From Diplonema japonicum (taxonomy: Eukaryota > Euglenozoa > Diplonemea > Diplonemida > Diplonemidae): a stretch of DNA of 64,000 nucleotides. The stretch spans positions 233,501 through 297,500 of the forward strand of contig OZ025707.1 in assembly GCA_964019335.1 (NCBI GenBank). The letters run 5' to 3'. A program made the position numbers and the translations under genes. Shown piece by piece: positions 33,860-43,525 of the stretch. Below the pieces are notes generated by a model. That model was not told where the DNA came from. It saw only the letters and a list, made by a program, of their open reading frames with translations, and did not search any database. How positions within the stretch are numbered: position 1 is the first letter of the stretch; each line of letters begins with the position of its first letter.

Positions 33860-35653
33860 ATGGATCCGTCGGTACTTCAGAAGTACGAGCAAGGGGAGTA
33901 CCTCGGGTCCGGCGGACAGGGGTCGGTGTACAAGGCAGTGAGGAGGGTGGATGGAGATATCTTTGCGATGAAGGTGTTGAAGGCACACACTGAAGAGGAG
34001 CACAGGAAGAACATGGAGGAGGTGCGGCACATGCTGATGCTGCAACACAAGAACCTGGTTCCCTGCCTTGACTTCTTCGAGACGACAAAGCAGCTGGCAA
34101 AGGAATCCCTGGCCAAGGTGTGGCAGCTTCACATCGTGATGCCCCTGTACGGAAAAGGGGACCTCTACTCATACGTCAAAAAGGGGGGACCCCTCTCTCT
34201 GGAGAGAGCGTACACGCTCTTGCGGGAGATGGGAGGGGTCCTTCAGTACATTCACGACAAGGGCTTCATCCACAGGGACGTGAAACCCCAAAACATCATG
34301 GTGTCAGGGAAAGGACCTCTTTCTGCGGCCAGTGTTGTTGGTGGCGGCGGGGGGGAGGCAGAGTTCATACTTGCTGACCTGGGACTGTCGAAGGAGGTGT
34401 CCCCCGGTGAGGAAGCGGACTCCTTGTCAGGCACAAAAATTTACATGGCACCTGACTACTTTAACGACTGCTACACCAACAAAGTAGACATGTGGGCCCT
34501 CGGGGTGACTGTGTGTCACATGTTTCTCCAAGCAGACCTGAGGGATCTCTTTCTGAAGTACCTGCATCTTGACCGTGGGCTTGTGATGAAGAAGCTTCAA
34601 ACCCACCTCCCCCCTGCCCTTCGGAAGGTTGTGTTCCGCCTCCTCTCCACCGACCCTTTGGAACGCCCCAGTGCACTGGAGATGCTGCAGATAGTACCAA
34701 TACCAATGGTTCCTCAGACGCCAAGTATAGTTCTTCTTGCTGTTGGGAGTGTTGGTGGAGAAGAATGGAAAATGAGGCTCCGCGTGGCTGTGGGAGCAGG
34801 AGCGGAGGAGGTTCGTGTGGCGGCAGCAAAGGCCTTCTCTTCTGGTGGGCAGGAACTCCTCAGGGTTCGCAGGTTGGAGGTCTTCGACAAGGACTTCGAG
34901 GAGTTCGTGGTGCAGAAGGACGACGGGGACATCGTGTTCGAGGACAAAGGACGGGTCCGTGTCGTGTTTGAAGCACCGCTCCCAAGCACCACCTCTTCAA
35001 CCACCAGTGTCGGCAGCGACATTCACCCACCTGCTGCGAACAGCACCACCCTCACAACAGAGGAGGGGAGGCTTGCCTTGGTCGGCGCTGTTTCAAAAGG
35101 GGACCTTGAGGAGATGGAACTTGTTCTAAAACGGGGTGTTGACCCTGGTGCAACGGACAGCGATGGTTTCACAGCCCTTCACTATGCAGCTCGCGAAAAC
35201 AACTGTATCGGGGCTGTGGCTGCTCTCGTTTGTTCTTACCACCAGGACCCTGGTGTCAGAAGCAACAACGGTTGGACACCAGTTCATCTAGCAGCATTGA
35301 ACGGCCACTTCGAGACAGTTAAATATCTTGTTGAAACTCTCGGTCAAGACGCAGGTGTGAAAAGCAACGATGGTTGGACACCGCTTCATGCTGCAGCACA
35401 GAACGGCCACTTCGAGACAGTTAAATATCTCGTCGAATCTCTCGGTCAAGACGCAGGTGTCAAAAACAACGACGGTCGCACACCGGTTCATATTGCAGCT
35501 GATAACTGCCACCTCGAGACAATAGAATATCTTGTTGAAACTCTCGGTCAGAACGTAGGTGTGAAAAGCATCGACAGTCGGACACCAGCGATGAAGCAGC
35601 GAAGCAACAAGAAGACATGGTCGTCGTGGCGTGGCACAACATACACGCGCTGA
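33860..35653 (+). CDS. Protein kinase with ubiquitin/PB1-like linker and ankyrin repeats, copy 1
   Basis: 597 residues, ATG preceded by an ACAAC-rich leader shared with copy 2. The kinase domain (about 9-280) has the glycine loop G16-S-G-G-Q-G21, Lys38 in the AMK motif, HRDVKPQN at 138-145, DLG in place of DFG, APD in place of APE and the DMWALG helix, so it should be active as a Ser/Thr kinase. Residues about 290-390 form a small mixed domain resembling ubiquitin or PB1, then a Ser/Thr-rich linker. Four ankyrin repeats of about 34 residues follow, then a short divergent tail after a TPA motif. It is a close paralogue of 43526-46837 but with 15 fewer repeats. The 3' flank shares an aaggcggctgag motif with both other copies. 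Substrate and pathway are unknown; kinase and ankyrin in one chain suggest a signalling protein. Confidence 0.85.
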   Translation: MDPSVLQKYEQGEYLGSGGQGSVYKAVRRVDGDIFAMKVLKAHTEEEHRKNMEEVRHMLMLQHKNLVPCLDFFETTKQLAKESLAKVWQLHIVMPLYGKGDLYSYVKKGGPLSLERAYTLLREMGGVLQYIHDKGFIHRDVKPQNIMVSGKGPLSAASVVGGGGGEAEFILADLGLSKEVSPGEEADSLSGTKIYMAPDYFNDCYTNKVDMWALGVTVCHMFLQADLRDLFLKYLHLDRGLVMKKLQTHLPPALRKVVFRLLSTDPLERPSALEMLQIVPIPMVPQTPSIVLLAVGSVGGEEWKMRLRVAVGAGAEEVRVAAAKAFSSGGQELLRVRRLEVFDKDFEEFVVQKDDGDIVFEDKGRVRVVFEAPLPSTTSSTTSVGSDIHPPAANSTTLTTEEGRLALVGAVSKGDLEEMELVLKRGVDPGATDSDGFTALHYAARENNCIGAVAALVCSYHQDPGVRSNNGWTPVHLAALNGHFETVKYLVETLGQDAGVKSNDGWTPLHAAAQNGHFETVKYLVESLGQDAGVKNNDGRTPVHIAADNCHLETIEYLVETLGQNVGVKSIDSRTPAMKQRSNKKTWSSWRGTTYTR

Positions 35654-35825
35654 TAACGAGACACATCTTTGTTGAAAAGCAAGTCAATATTTCGAAGACA
35701 CCGGGGGACCTGCCCCTCCGCAACAACTGCTCGATCGGAAGGCGGCTGAGACACTTATGATTTTATCAAGTGTTAATAAATGGGGTTGGGGGGAGGGGGA
35801 CAATTTCTGAGATTATTTTATACCC

Positions 35826-36160
35826 AGGGTGGTGGGGATAACACAGAAATATAGAATAAAGAAGTACATCAGATGTGTTGTTCGCTGTTGACCTCGTCGG
35901 TCATCACCGGTAGCGCCCGAGTGGAAGAACGTATCGCAGATGCTCAGGGTGACGAACAGGCAGCAAACTGCACGGGCTCAGAATCTTGGTTACCAGGGGG
36001 TACCATGGCTGGGGTTGAGTTGCACACCGCACGCATTAAGGACACGACACGGAACGCAGAAGAAGCTACAACTAGGCCGAGGCGCGCCCCCTGTAATCAA
36101 GTAGACGATACTTGTGCAGGGCGCCCTGCCACATACTGCAGGCACCCTTAAATAGTCTCT
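35826..36160 (+). repeat. Dispersed repeat family B, longest copy
   Basis: Shares long stretches with 43147-43423, 52110-52318 and 51023-51175, for example cggtcatcaccggtagcgcc and gccccctgtaatcaagtaga. Copies differ by internal deletions. It holds no ORF. A TAGCGCCCGAGTGG stretch resembles a Pol III A box, but no B box is clear, so a SINE-type origin is only a suggestion. Confidence 0.75.
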
Positions 36161-36256
36161 TTTTTGAACGGTGAGCACCCACCCGCACACCGAAATTTAT
36201 CAATTTTTTTTTTTAATTTTTTTGGGGGTTCTTGAATTTGGGTTAAAAGAAATAAA

Positions 36257-38536
36257 ATGACAACATCAACAACATCATCGACGTCCAGTGCGGTGGGAGC
36301 GACCTCCTCGAGGTTGAACCCCGGGCAACGGTGCCACATGGTGGGGGGTGGCAACGGCGAAGGCTTCGGCCGCGGGACGAACGGGGAGGTGGGCAAGGCG
36401 AAGGCCGAGCTCCTGACGAAGCTAGGAAGTGGAGTCTCGATCAGAGACTACTCCAAAACCGAAGGTGAGTGCCTCTACGAGGCGACCTCGGTAGCGATCC
36501 ACCAGGGCACCTCCGCTGGAGGGGCACTGAGGGAGCTGGTGGCCAGCCATCTGGCAGCCACCGACAACAGTGCGCTGTTGTACGCCCCAGAGCGCTACGG
36601 GGAGTACGTGCAAGCGGTGAGGGACGGGGCATGGGGAGACATCTTGCAGCTCCTCGCGGTCAGCCAGGTATGTCGGCGCCACCTGGCCTGCTACCAGGTG
36701 AAGGAAGGGAAGCTGCTGTGCACGTCTTTTGCTGCGCGCAACCCCGTAGTGAGCACCCCCATATACCTGGGGTTCGTAGCCGCTCACTACGTGACGCTGG
36801 AGGTGCGCGAGGGCACGGAGCTCCCGGCGGCGGGGACCTACAACAACCCGAAGGTCCCTATGCCCTACCTGAGCGAGGGGGCGAAGAAGAAGGCGGCTGC
36901 GACCGCAGCTGCAGCCGCGCGGAAGGCCAAGGACGGAGACGGCGAGACGAAGCCGAAGGAAGACGCGGTGCTGGTGGCGAACGGCTGGGAGGCGTTCTCT
37001 GGTGACTGGACGCCGCAGGTGGGCAGGAACAGGTCAGTCCTGCTCGTGCCGGCAGGGATGGAGAAGGAAGCGTCGCTGTGGCTGATGGACGCCGGCGACA
37101 AGGATGGTCCCACCCTGGTGTCCAGAAGCAAGCTCCCCACGATGCAGGGAGAGCAAGAGCAGGTGGTTCTTGCAACCGACGGCGGCAAAGGGAGGTGTGT
37201 CCGCAGGCTATGGGTGACCGCGAAGGGCGGCCCTCCGCTGAAGCAGGTCAAGCAAGCGACGACGGTCCCCGCGGTGGTAAGCTGTACCGCCGAGGTCTAC
37301 CTGGTAGAGAAGACCAAAAAGGACTTCCACAGCGCCAGGAGGGACCTCGTCCGCTGGGCTGCGAGCAAATGCGCAGGACGGGTCGAGCCAAGGTCAGGGT
37401 CAAAGAGGGACGGCTGCGCCGAGCTATGCCTGGTGGTGGCCCGGGCAGACCTGGACACCCTGTACCGACACAGCGGGACCGGTGGGGTCTTTGTGCGCCC
37501 TCCACACCAGTCGACAGGAAAGTTTCCGGTGCTGTGGATCGTAGGAGCCTCGGCTACTGACGTCGCACTCCTCGCGAAGCAAGCGGACGGGCTGGGTGTG
37601 GCCTGGAGCAAGAGCACGGGGGAGTTCGGAATCCGAGTGAAGGCGGAGAAGCTGGAAGAGATGACGGCCTTCCTGCAGAACAGGACGGCGAAGAAGGTGA
37701 AGGACACCCGGCCTACACCGATCAGAGGGACCCCCTACACCGTCAAGGGAATGGGAACGCTGGTCCCGGGGCTGGAGGTGGAGCAGAGGCTGCTCTCGAT
37801 CGGGTGGGCGGCACAAGCGGTACGCGTGCTAGCAAGTGGCAGGAAGACGTGCACGTGGCTGGTTGCGTCGGAGGCTGAACCGCCTGGCCTTCTGTTCGGG
37901 AGCGGCGACGAGCAGTGGGTGATCCGGCCGCATAACGGGGAGGGTGACCTGCTGAAGCACTCCACATGGGGGAGCAGAGGTGGGCCGAGGAAACCGACGC
38001 CAGCCTCTCCACCTGCTGCCAAGAAGAGCACGAAGTCGAATGACTTCCCCCCCCTACGAACCGCCGCGCAGCCTCGACCTGCCAAGCAACCGAAGCAACC
38101 GAAGCGGGACGGCGAAGCTGAGCAGTCGTTCCACTCGTGGTGGCAGGCCAAGGAGGCCGAGTTCGCGGAGAAGGATCGCCGACACGAGGAGACGATGGCG
38201 AAGCTCCATCACGAACAGCAGAGGAGGCAGGCTGACCAGGAGGCCATGTCGAAGGCGCTACGGGACGCACTGAACAAGATTGTCCGGATGCAAGAGGAGC
38301 AGGAGCGAACGCAAGCCCGGCTGATGGAGGTGGAGCAGCAGCTTACCGAGTTGGCGGCGGTTGCGCTGACAAGCAGTGGCAGCAGGAAGAGAACGGCAGG
38401 CGGTGAAGAAAAAGGCGGGAAGGTGTCGAAGTCCGGCGCGAGGTCCACAGCGAGCACCCCCACGCAGATGGCGGTCGACCCGCAGCACCCAACCACCCCG
38501 CTGCTGCTGCCCCAAGGGCCGGCGCAACAACAATAG
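36257..38536 (+). CDS. LINE ORF1 protein with OTU-like cysteine protease domain
   Basis: 759 residues from an ATG in an A-rich leader. Residues about 57-180 resemble an OTU domain: an EGECLYEATS motif with candidate nucleophile Cys72 (family consensus DGxCLYxA), a WGDILQLLAVSQ helix like the family's WGgxxEL, and an AHYVTLEV strand with candidate His177. OTU enzymes are Cys/His peptidases, often deubiquitinases. The middle (about 250-590) is of unknown fold. Residues about 620-710 form a charged coiled coil of the kind that trimerises LINE ORF1 proteins, and the tail is basic. No CCHC knuckle is seen. ORF1 proteins bind element RNA in ribonucleoprotein particles. What the protease would cut is unknown. 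The consensus Asp three residues before the Cys is Glu here, so activity is not certain. Confidence 0.72.
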   Translation: MTTSTTSSTSSAVGATSSRLNPGQRCHMVGGGNGEGFGRGTNGEVGKAKAELLTKLGSGVSIRDYSKTEGECLYEATSVAIHQGTSAGGALRELVASHLAATDNSALLYAPERYGEYVQAVRDGAWGDILQLLAVSQVCRRHLACYQVKEGKLLCTSFAARNPVVSTPIYLGFVAAHYVTLEVREGTELPAAGTYNNPKVPMPYLSEGAKKKAAATAAAAARKAKDGDGETKPKEDAVLVANGWEAFSGDWTPQVGRNRSVLLVPAGMEKEASLWLMDAGDKDGPTLVSRSKLPTMQGEQEQVVLATDGGKGRCVRRLWVTAKGGPPLKQVKQATTVPAVVSCTAEVYLVEKTKKDFHSARRDLVRWAASKCAGRVEPRSGSKRDGCAELCLVVARADLDTLYRHSGTGGVFVRPPHQSTGKFPVLWIVGASATDVALLAKQADGLGVAWSKSTGEFGIRVKAEKLEEMTAFLQNRTAKKVKDTRPTPIRGTPYTVKGMGTLVPGLEVEQRLLSIGWAAQAVRVLASGRKTCTWLVASEAEPPGLLFGSGDEQWVIRPHNGEGDLLKHSTWGSRGGPRKPTPASPPAAKKSTKSNDFPPLRTAAQPRPAKQPKQPKRDGEAEQSFHSWWQAKEAEFAEKDRRHEETMAKLHHEQQRRQADQEAMSKALRDALNKIVRMQEEQERTQARLMEVEQQLTELAAVALTSSGSRKRTAGGEEKGGKVSKSGARSTASTPTQMAVDPQHPTTPLLLPQGPAQQQ

Positions 38537-38557
38537 CAATTACAGTTGTCGGCAGGG

Positions 38558-41500
38558 ATGAGTGGAGGAAGCGCTAGTGGCCCACCTCTGCTCGATGACG
38601 TGCTCCGGATCACATCGATCAACGTCGGGTCGCTGCACAACAAGCTCCCGCAGGTCCTCGCAACACAAGATGAAATCGTATGCCTGCAGGAGACCAAGCT
38701 CACTGAACACGGTCAGCACCAGCTATCGCAGGCGATCGATGAGGGCGGGTATCACCCCCTATGGGGCCGCGCTCAGGAAGGCATGCCAGACAGAGCAGGG
38801 GTACTCAATCCGAATCTTGGGCAAAGGGGAGGCGTCGCGGTGCTGACAAAGAAAGGCAGACCTGCCATCGTAGCTCCTGCGTCGGGGATCACTGTGCAAC
38901 CGAACAGGTGGCTGCACACCATGATAAACGTGGATGGCCGCGATCTATGGGTCCACGTCATCACGGTGTATTGCAGTGCCGGTTACTACGGGAAGGATGA
39001 CAGGGAGCGACTCCTGCACGCGCTGCTCGTTGACCTGAGGGCTAGGCTTGGGGAGGTGCCGATCCTGATCTTGGGGGATTTGAACACGGACGTTTCCGGG
39101 TCGGCGACGCTGAGGCACGCAGTGGAAAACGACTGGGTCGATGTCGGAGCACTTCAGGCCGAGAAGGACGGAAGGAGACCTGACCACACCTTTGAGCGAC
39201 CCGGGACGGAGACTAAGACGCGGATAGACTTTGTCCTAGCCAACGCAGTGGCTGCCGGGGCGCTGAAACGCTTCTGGACGCACAAGAGGGTAAGGACTGG
39301 GGAGCATCTGTGCCTTTCTGTTGAGCTCTTCACACCGACGCTCAAGAAACGGACAAAGCGGTTTTTCCTCCCGAGGGAACTACCGGTGGGAGCGGTAACG
39401 CCTGACACTGAGCTTGACCAAGAGCTTGCTGACGACGACGTGCTCCGTCATGCTGCCGACAACAGGGACGTGGGAGGCCTCTACACCGTGCTGAGCTGCG
39501 CAACCGAGCGGTACATGCTGTCCGCCGCCGGGGTGACGAATGTGAAGCCGTTCGTAGGCAGGGGGGAACCACGGGAGCTGTCGGAGAAGATGGTGGCGGC
39601 GAAGTCGACTGGGACGTCAGGAGGGGCGGCCGCGCGGGACCAGACGATGCACGGCAACCTGAAGAGGAAGATTCAGGCTCTCAGGATCGGGCTGAACGAG
39701 GCGCTGCTGCGGGGTGGACCAGGAACGCTGCCGGCGATGCTGCATGGGACGTGGAAGAACATCGTGAAGCTGGCCGGGAAGATGCGCCTCGGGGTCGTGC
39801 TGGACGAAGATCTCCTACGGGGACCCAGCCTGGAAGCCGCGCTGGTGGGACTGCAGGAGCTGGAGGCTGCAGCGGACCAGGGTGACATGGAAACGGTGAA
39901 GCAGCAGCGTCTGGAGAACGAGGCAAGATACAGGAAGCGGGTGGCGGCTGATTTCCGTGACGACAGACGGCGTATCGTGGCGTACGTCAAGGGGAACAAG
40001 GAAGCCCACACACTGGCAGTTGCGAAAGAGGACAGTAGGTTGACGGTAGATCTGGAGGAGATCGACGCACTGATGAGGGGGGCGTGGGCCTCTGTCTTCC
40101 ACCTGTACCCGAACAAGAGCGACCGGCCCTCCTACGCTGCCTTCAAGGAGAGGTATGGCAAGTATGTCGACGGGCACCCCATGGAACTGGAACCGATCAC
40201 GGGTGGCGACCTCAGGGAGGTGCTGAACAGTAGGCCGGCGAGAGGAACCCCGGGTGTGGACGGCTGGAGGATCGCGGAGCTGAAGGCTATACCTGACGCG
40301 CTGCTGGAGAGGTGGGCGCAGCTCTTCAACATCATCGAGGAGACCGGCGAATGGCCGGAGGCGCTACTGACGGCACTCGTCTCCCTGATACCCAAGGGTG
40401 AGGACAGATCCCCGCTGAACCATCGGCCGATCACGGTCACCAGCGCTGTGTACAGGCTGTGGGCGACGACGAGGATGAGGCGCATCTTGGTCTGGCAGGA
40501 GTCGTGGGCGCACACGTCACAGCACGGTTTCAGGTCGAGGAGAGGGACGGACACGCTGCTGCTGGAGCTGACGACGCAACTCGAGGAAGCCCTGCTGTCG
40601 GGCACACCGATGCACGGTCTCGCACTGGACTTTGTCAAGTGCTTCGACCGCATCCCGCGGGAGGTGGCACTTGGACTGATGGGGGACCTGGGGCTACATC
40701 AGAACATACTGCGGCCGCTGACGACGATGTACGAGTCCCTCAGGCGGAGGTTCAAGTACCCGACAGGGGTGGGTGACGAGTTCGCCACATCGAACGGCAT
40801 CTTGCAGGGGTGCCCGATCTCGGTGGTGATGGTGAACGCGCTGGTGGGGGTGATGGTGAGGGCGATCATGGCGGAGGTGCCCGGGGCAGATTCCCTGTCG
40901 TACGCAGATGACGTGTACCTGATTGCAGCTCTGCTCAGCGCACTGGAGAAGGCGGCAGCGGGGGTAGGTGAATTCTCTCTGCTAACGGGGATGAGTCTCA
41001 ACCTCAAGAAGACGGACATGTTCTCCACAGAAGGGTCCGGGTCGGTGAAGTGTGGGCGGGAAGTGCTTGCAGCCAAGACGGAGATCAGCGCCCTGGGCAT
41101 CAAGGTTTGCATGGACGGCGAGCACAGGGCCAAGCCCCTTGTGGGAATGGAGCGGGCGTGCGGAAGGCTGGCTGCCATGCCGTTGGGATTCTCACAGAAG
41201 GCAAGGATCATCTCCAGCTCCATCCTCCCCTCTTGCCTCTACGGTGTTGCGTATGCCCCCCCCTCGAAAGTGGATGCAGGCACAATCCGGTCGAGAGTAG
41301 CGACATGCCTCTGGGGACCGAAGTTCAAGATGCGCTCACCGTGTGCTGTAGCGAACATCTTGCTGCCGGGGCACACGACGGACCCGCTGGTGGTGACGCT
41401 TTATCGACTGTTGTGCACGGTGGTGAAGGTTGGTAGGTCGGATGCAGAGCTGTGGGACCGGATGGGAAGGTGTGCCGCCCTGTACCTGCAGAGCGACGTG

Positions 41501-42670
41501 GAGGCCCAGGGACCAGTGGGAACCCTAGTGAGACGATGGCTGCCGGCGGTCGGGAAGAGCTGGAGTTTTGTGGAAGGGCTGCGTACCACGACCGAGCGGG
41601 AACGCAAACACGAGATCCGCCGAGTGGCACGGGCCATGACAGCAGCGGAACAAGCAGAAGGGAGGACCTCCTACAGCGGCATGCCAGAGGGGGCCGACCC
41701 GGTCACGAACGGGTGGTGGAGGGCGCTCGCGAACAACCCGATGGCGGCGTACAGGTTGAGGAGGCTGATTGCTGGGGCGGTGTTTGCGGTGTACCCTGCG
41801 GTGCGGGGAGTGGCGGAGGGGCCGGACAACCCGCTGCAGCACCTCTGTGACGTGTGTGGGGAGCGTTACGGCAGCTACACCGAGGTGCTGGAGCACGCCC
41901 TCTGGCGATGCGAACTCGGAGATGCGGTGCGGGGCAAGGCAGAGTATGCGAGTCTCGACCCAGCGACCATGCCGAACGCGACGACGCTCCACGGGATAGT
42001 GCCCAGGGGATGCCAGGACAAGCCGAGGGCCCTGTTGGTGCAAAGGTACCTGCTGGAGGTGGTCACACTGAGGGATACGGCGGTGGAAGCGAACCGCGCA
42101 TTGCAGACGCAGACATACCCGTGGCGGGTGGTCGTGACGGGAAGGGCACACCCGACGCCGACGGTGGCCGAATTACGTGGGCTGGGAGCATCGGGGAAGG
42201 TGATGGACAGGCTGCTGGGGCCGGTGCTGAGGTGGCTGAGTGGCTTGCTGTGGGATGACGCCCCTGGACGGCACACGACGGTTACGACGCTGGAGCTTGC
42301 CCTCGACTTCGAGCGGGAGACGGAGCTGCCGCTAGACGACGGCGGGGAAGTGGGCAAGGTGGAGGACCTGGGCGTCAAGGCAAGGAGGCTGAGGTATGTG
42401 CTGAGACGTGTCCAGGACCTGTACCACGCTGATGGCAGAAGGACGGCGTTCCCAGCAGCGCGAGTGGATCGCGTCAACTCCCTGCGCTGTATAGGAGGAC
42501 CGACCACACACGGGTATGACAGGAGGCCAGTACTCCCGGAGCGAACCATGAGCAGCATCGAAGGCTTGCGTGACACGTACCTGTCGCAGACCCCGACAAG
42601 GCTGCCCCGCAGTTTTACCACCGCAGTAGGAACCCGCCAGAGCCCCCAGAACGGGGACAACGGGGACTAA
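38558..42670 (+). CDS. LINE ORF2: AP-type endonuclease and reverse transcriptase
   Basis: 1370 residues from the ATG 21 nt after the ORF1 stop; a re-initiation mechanism is possible. Residues about 10-230 are an endonuclease/exonuclease/phosphatase domain with CLQETKL (about 42), GDLNTD (about 172) and a final RIDFVLA motif; it would nick target DNA to prime reverse transcription. The reverse transcriptase (about 550-820) shows SLIPKG, HRPITV, QHGFRSRRGT, catalytic Asp in DFVKCFDRIP (about 691), GILQGCPIS and YADD (about 782). A Cys-rich CDVCG...H...C motif near 1100 matches the zinc-binding region after the RT of many LINEs. No RNase H domain is recognised. All catalytic motifs seem intact. 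Clade assignment would need a tree. Confidence 0.9.
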   Translation: MSGGSASGPPLLDDVLRITSINVGSLHNKLPQVLATQDEIVCLQETKLTEHGQHQLSQAIDEGGYHPLWGRAQEGMPDRAGVLNPNLGQRGGVAVLTKKGRPAIVAPASGITVQPNRWLHTMINVDGRDLWVHVITVYCSAGYYGKDDRERLLHALLVDLRARLGEVPILILGDLNTDVSGSATLRHAVENDWVDVGALQAEKDGRRPDHTFERPGTETKTRIDFVLANAVAAGALKRFWTHKRVRTGEHLCLSVELFTPTLKKRTKRFFLPRELPVGAVTPDTELDQELADDDVLRHAADNRDVGGLYTVLSCATERYMLSAAGVTNVKPFVGRGEPRELSEKMVAAKSTGTSGGAAARDQTMHGNLKRKIQALRIGLNEALLRGGPGTLPAMLHGTWKNIVKLAGKMRLGVVLDEDLLRGPSLEAALVGLQELEAAADQGDMETVKQQRLENEARYRKRVAADFRDDRRRIVAYVKGNKEAHTLAVAKEDSRLTVDLEEIDALMRGAWASVFHLYPNKSDRPSYAAFKERYGKYVDGHPMELEPITGGDLREVLNSRPARGTPGVDGWRIAELKAIPDALLERWAQLFNIIEETGEWPEALLTALVSLIPKGEDRSPLNHRPITVTSAVYRLWATTRMRRILVWQESWAHTSQHGFRSRRGTDTLLLELTTQLEEALLSGTPMHGLALDFVKCFDRIPREVALGLMGDLGLHQNILRPLTTMYESLRRRFKYPTGVGDEFATSNGILQGCPISVVMVNALVGVMVRAIMAEVPGADSLSYADDVYLIAALLSALEKAAAGVGEFSLLTGMSLNLKKTDMFSTEGSGSVKCGREVLAAKTEISALGIKVCMDGEHRAKPLVGMERACGRLAAMPLGFSQKARIISSSILPSCLYGVAYAPPSKVDAGTIRSRVATCLWGPKFKMRSPCAVANILLPGHTTDPLVVTLYRLLCTVVKVGRSDAELWDRMGRCAALYLQSDVEAQGPVGTLVRRWLPAVGKSWSFVEGLRTTTERERKHEIRRVARAMTAAEQAEGRTSYSGMPEGADPVTNGWWRALANNPMAAYRLRRLIAGAVFAVYPAVRGVAEGPDNPLQHLCDVCGERYGSYTEVLEHALWRCELGDAVRGKAEYASLDPATMPNATTLHGIVPRGCQDKPRALLVQRYLLEVVTLRDTAVEANRALQTQTYPWRVVVTGRAHPTPTVAELRGLGASGKVMDRLLGPVLRWLSGLLWDDAPGRHTTVTTLELALDFERETELPLDDGGEVGKVEDLGVKARRLRYVLRRVQDLYHADGRRTAFPAARVDRVNSLRCIGGPTTHGYDRRPVLPERTMSSIEGLRDTYLSQTPTRLPRSFTTAVGTRQSPQNGDNGD

Positions 42671-42923
42671 GAACAGCGCGGCCGGTGAGCGCAAAAACGC
42701 ATACCTTAAAAGAATAGTTTTTTATCTGATAGTTCAGAAATTTCTTCACTCCTAACCCCCCCTATAATCTGATTACCCCCCTCTCATAATTTGATAATCC
42801 GGGCTATAATTTGATAGCTCAATTATGGGCAGGACTTTGGTGTTTATGGCCCGTGACTGCCAAATTATAGGGGGGAATGTGACATTATTGGGGGCAGAGT
42901 GAAATTCTTGGGCTCAAGATCAT

Positions 42924-42956
<33 letters not shown>
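42671..42956 (+). other. LINE 3' UTR and poly(A) tail
   Basis: AT-rich, with several near-repeats of an ataatttgat(a) motif, ending in an uninterrupted run of 32 A. Repeated AT motifs plus a tail fit the reverse-transcriptase recognition end of a LINE. Confidence 0.7.
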
Positions 42957-42957
<1 letters not shown>

Positions 42958-43146
42958 ATCAAATGCCGAAAACGAAGAAGGAAGAGAGTCTTCTACACAT
43001 TACCTGAAAACATGGGCTGACTTTCAGCTGCTTTGCACCAAAAAGCAGAAACTGGCCATGGACAAGTTGCTGTCTCCAGTAAAAAAAAAAAAAAACTTTC
43101 TCATAGTTATCGATGTCGTTTCCTCCCTTCCCGACCGGGGAGCCAG
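42957..43146 (+). pseudogene. Possible host exon fragment downstream of the LINE tail
   Basis: A coding-like stretch encodes a segment containing YLKTWADFQLLCTKKQKL, interrupted by a 29-nt GT-to-AG interval of A and pyrimidines that looks like one of the local tiny introns (about 43079-43107). Neither start nor end is convincing. It may be the target gene interrupted by the LINE or an unrelated fragment. Function unknown. Confidence 0.3.
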
Positions 43147-43423
43147 ATGGTGGGGATAATATGAACTTAAGAATTGCATTAACTTAAGAAAAACATCAGA
43201 TGTGTTGTTCGCTGTTGACCTCGTCGGTCATCACCGGTAGCGCCCGAGTAAACATCGTGACGAACACGCGCCGAATCTTGGTTACCCGGGACGCCCCGGC
43301 TGGGGTTAAGCTGTACCGCACGCATTAAGGACACGACGCGGAACGCAGAAGAAGCTACAACTCGGCCGCGGTGCGCCCCCTGTAATCAAGTAGACAATTC
43401 TTGTGCAGGGCGTCGCCAACACC
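43147..43423 (+). repeat. Dispersed repeat family B, copy 2 (internally deleted)
   Basis: Closely matches 35826-36160 but lacks the middle segment between gcgcccgagt and gacgaac, and ends in the same gccccctgtaatcaagtaga block. It precedes kinase-ankyrin copy 2, whereas copy 1 of the repeat follows kinase copy 1. Confidence 0.75.
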
Positions 43424-43525
43424 CTTTTAACTTTTATAAAAATATTTTTCTATAATACATAATCTCGTTTTCCGAGTTCCAATCCCCAACACAGTCTACC
43501 TAAACAACAACAACAACAACAAAAT

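Larger units (their letters stand above)
36161..42956 (+). mobile_element. Non-LTR (LINE-like) retrotransposon, two ORFs, 3' poly(A)
   Basis: Two intact plus-strand ORFs (36257-38536 and 38558-42670) encode an ORF1 protein and an endonuclease-reverse transcriptase. A 3' UTR of about 250 nt ends in a 32-nt A tract at 42925-42956. Intact frames suggest recent activity. The 5' end is uncertain (between about 36161 and 36256), and no clear target-site duplication was found. The element sits between two kinase-ankyrin paralogues and two family-B repeats. Confidence 0.85.

Noticed and set aside
37078-38270. Several GC-rich open frames on both strands across LINE ORF1
   Set aside because: They are Arg/Pro/Gly-rich shadows of a GC-rich coding region; ORF1 is intact in its own frame.
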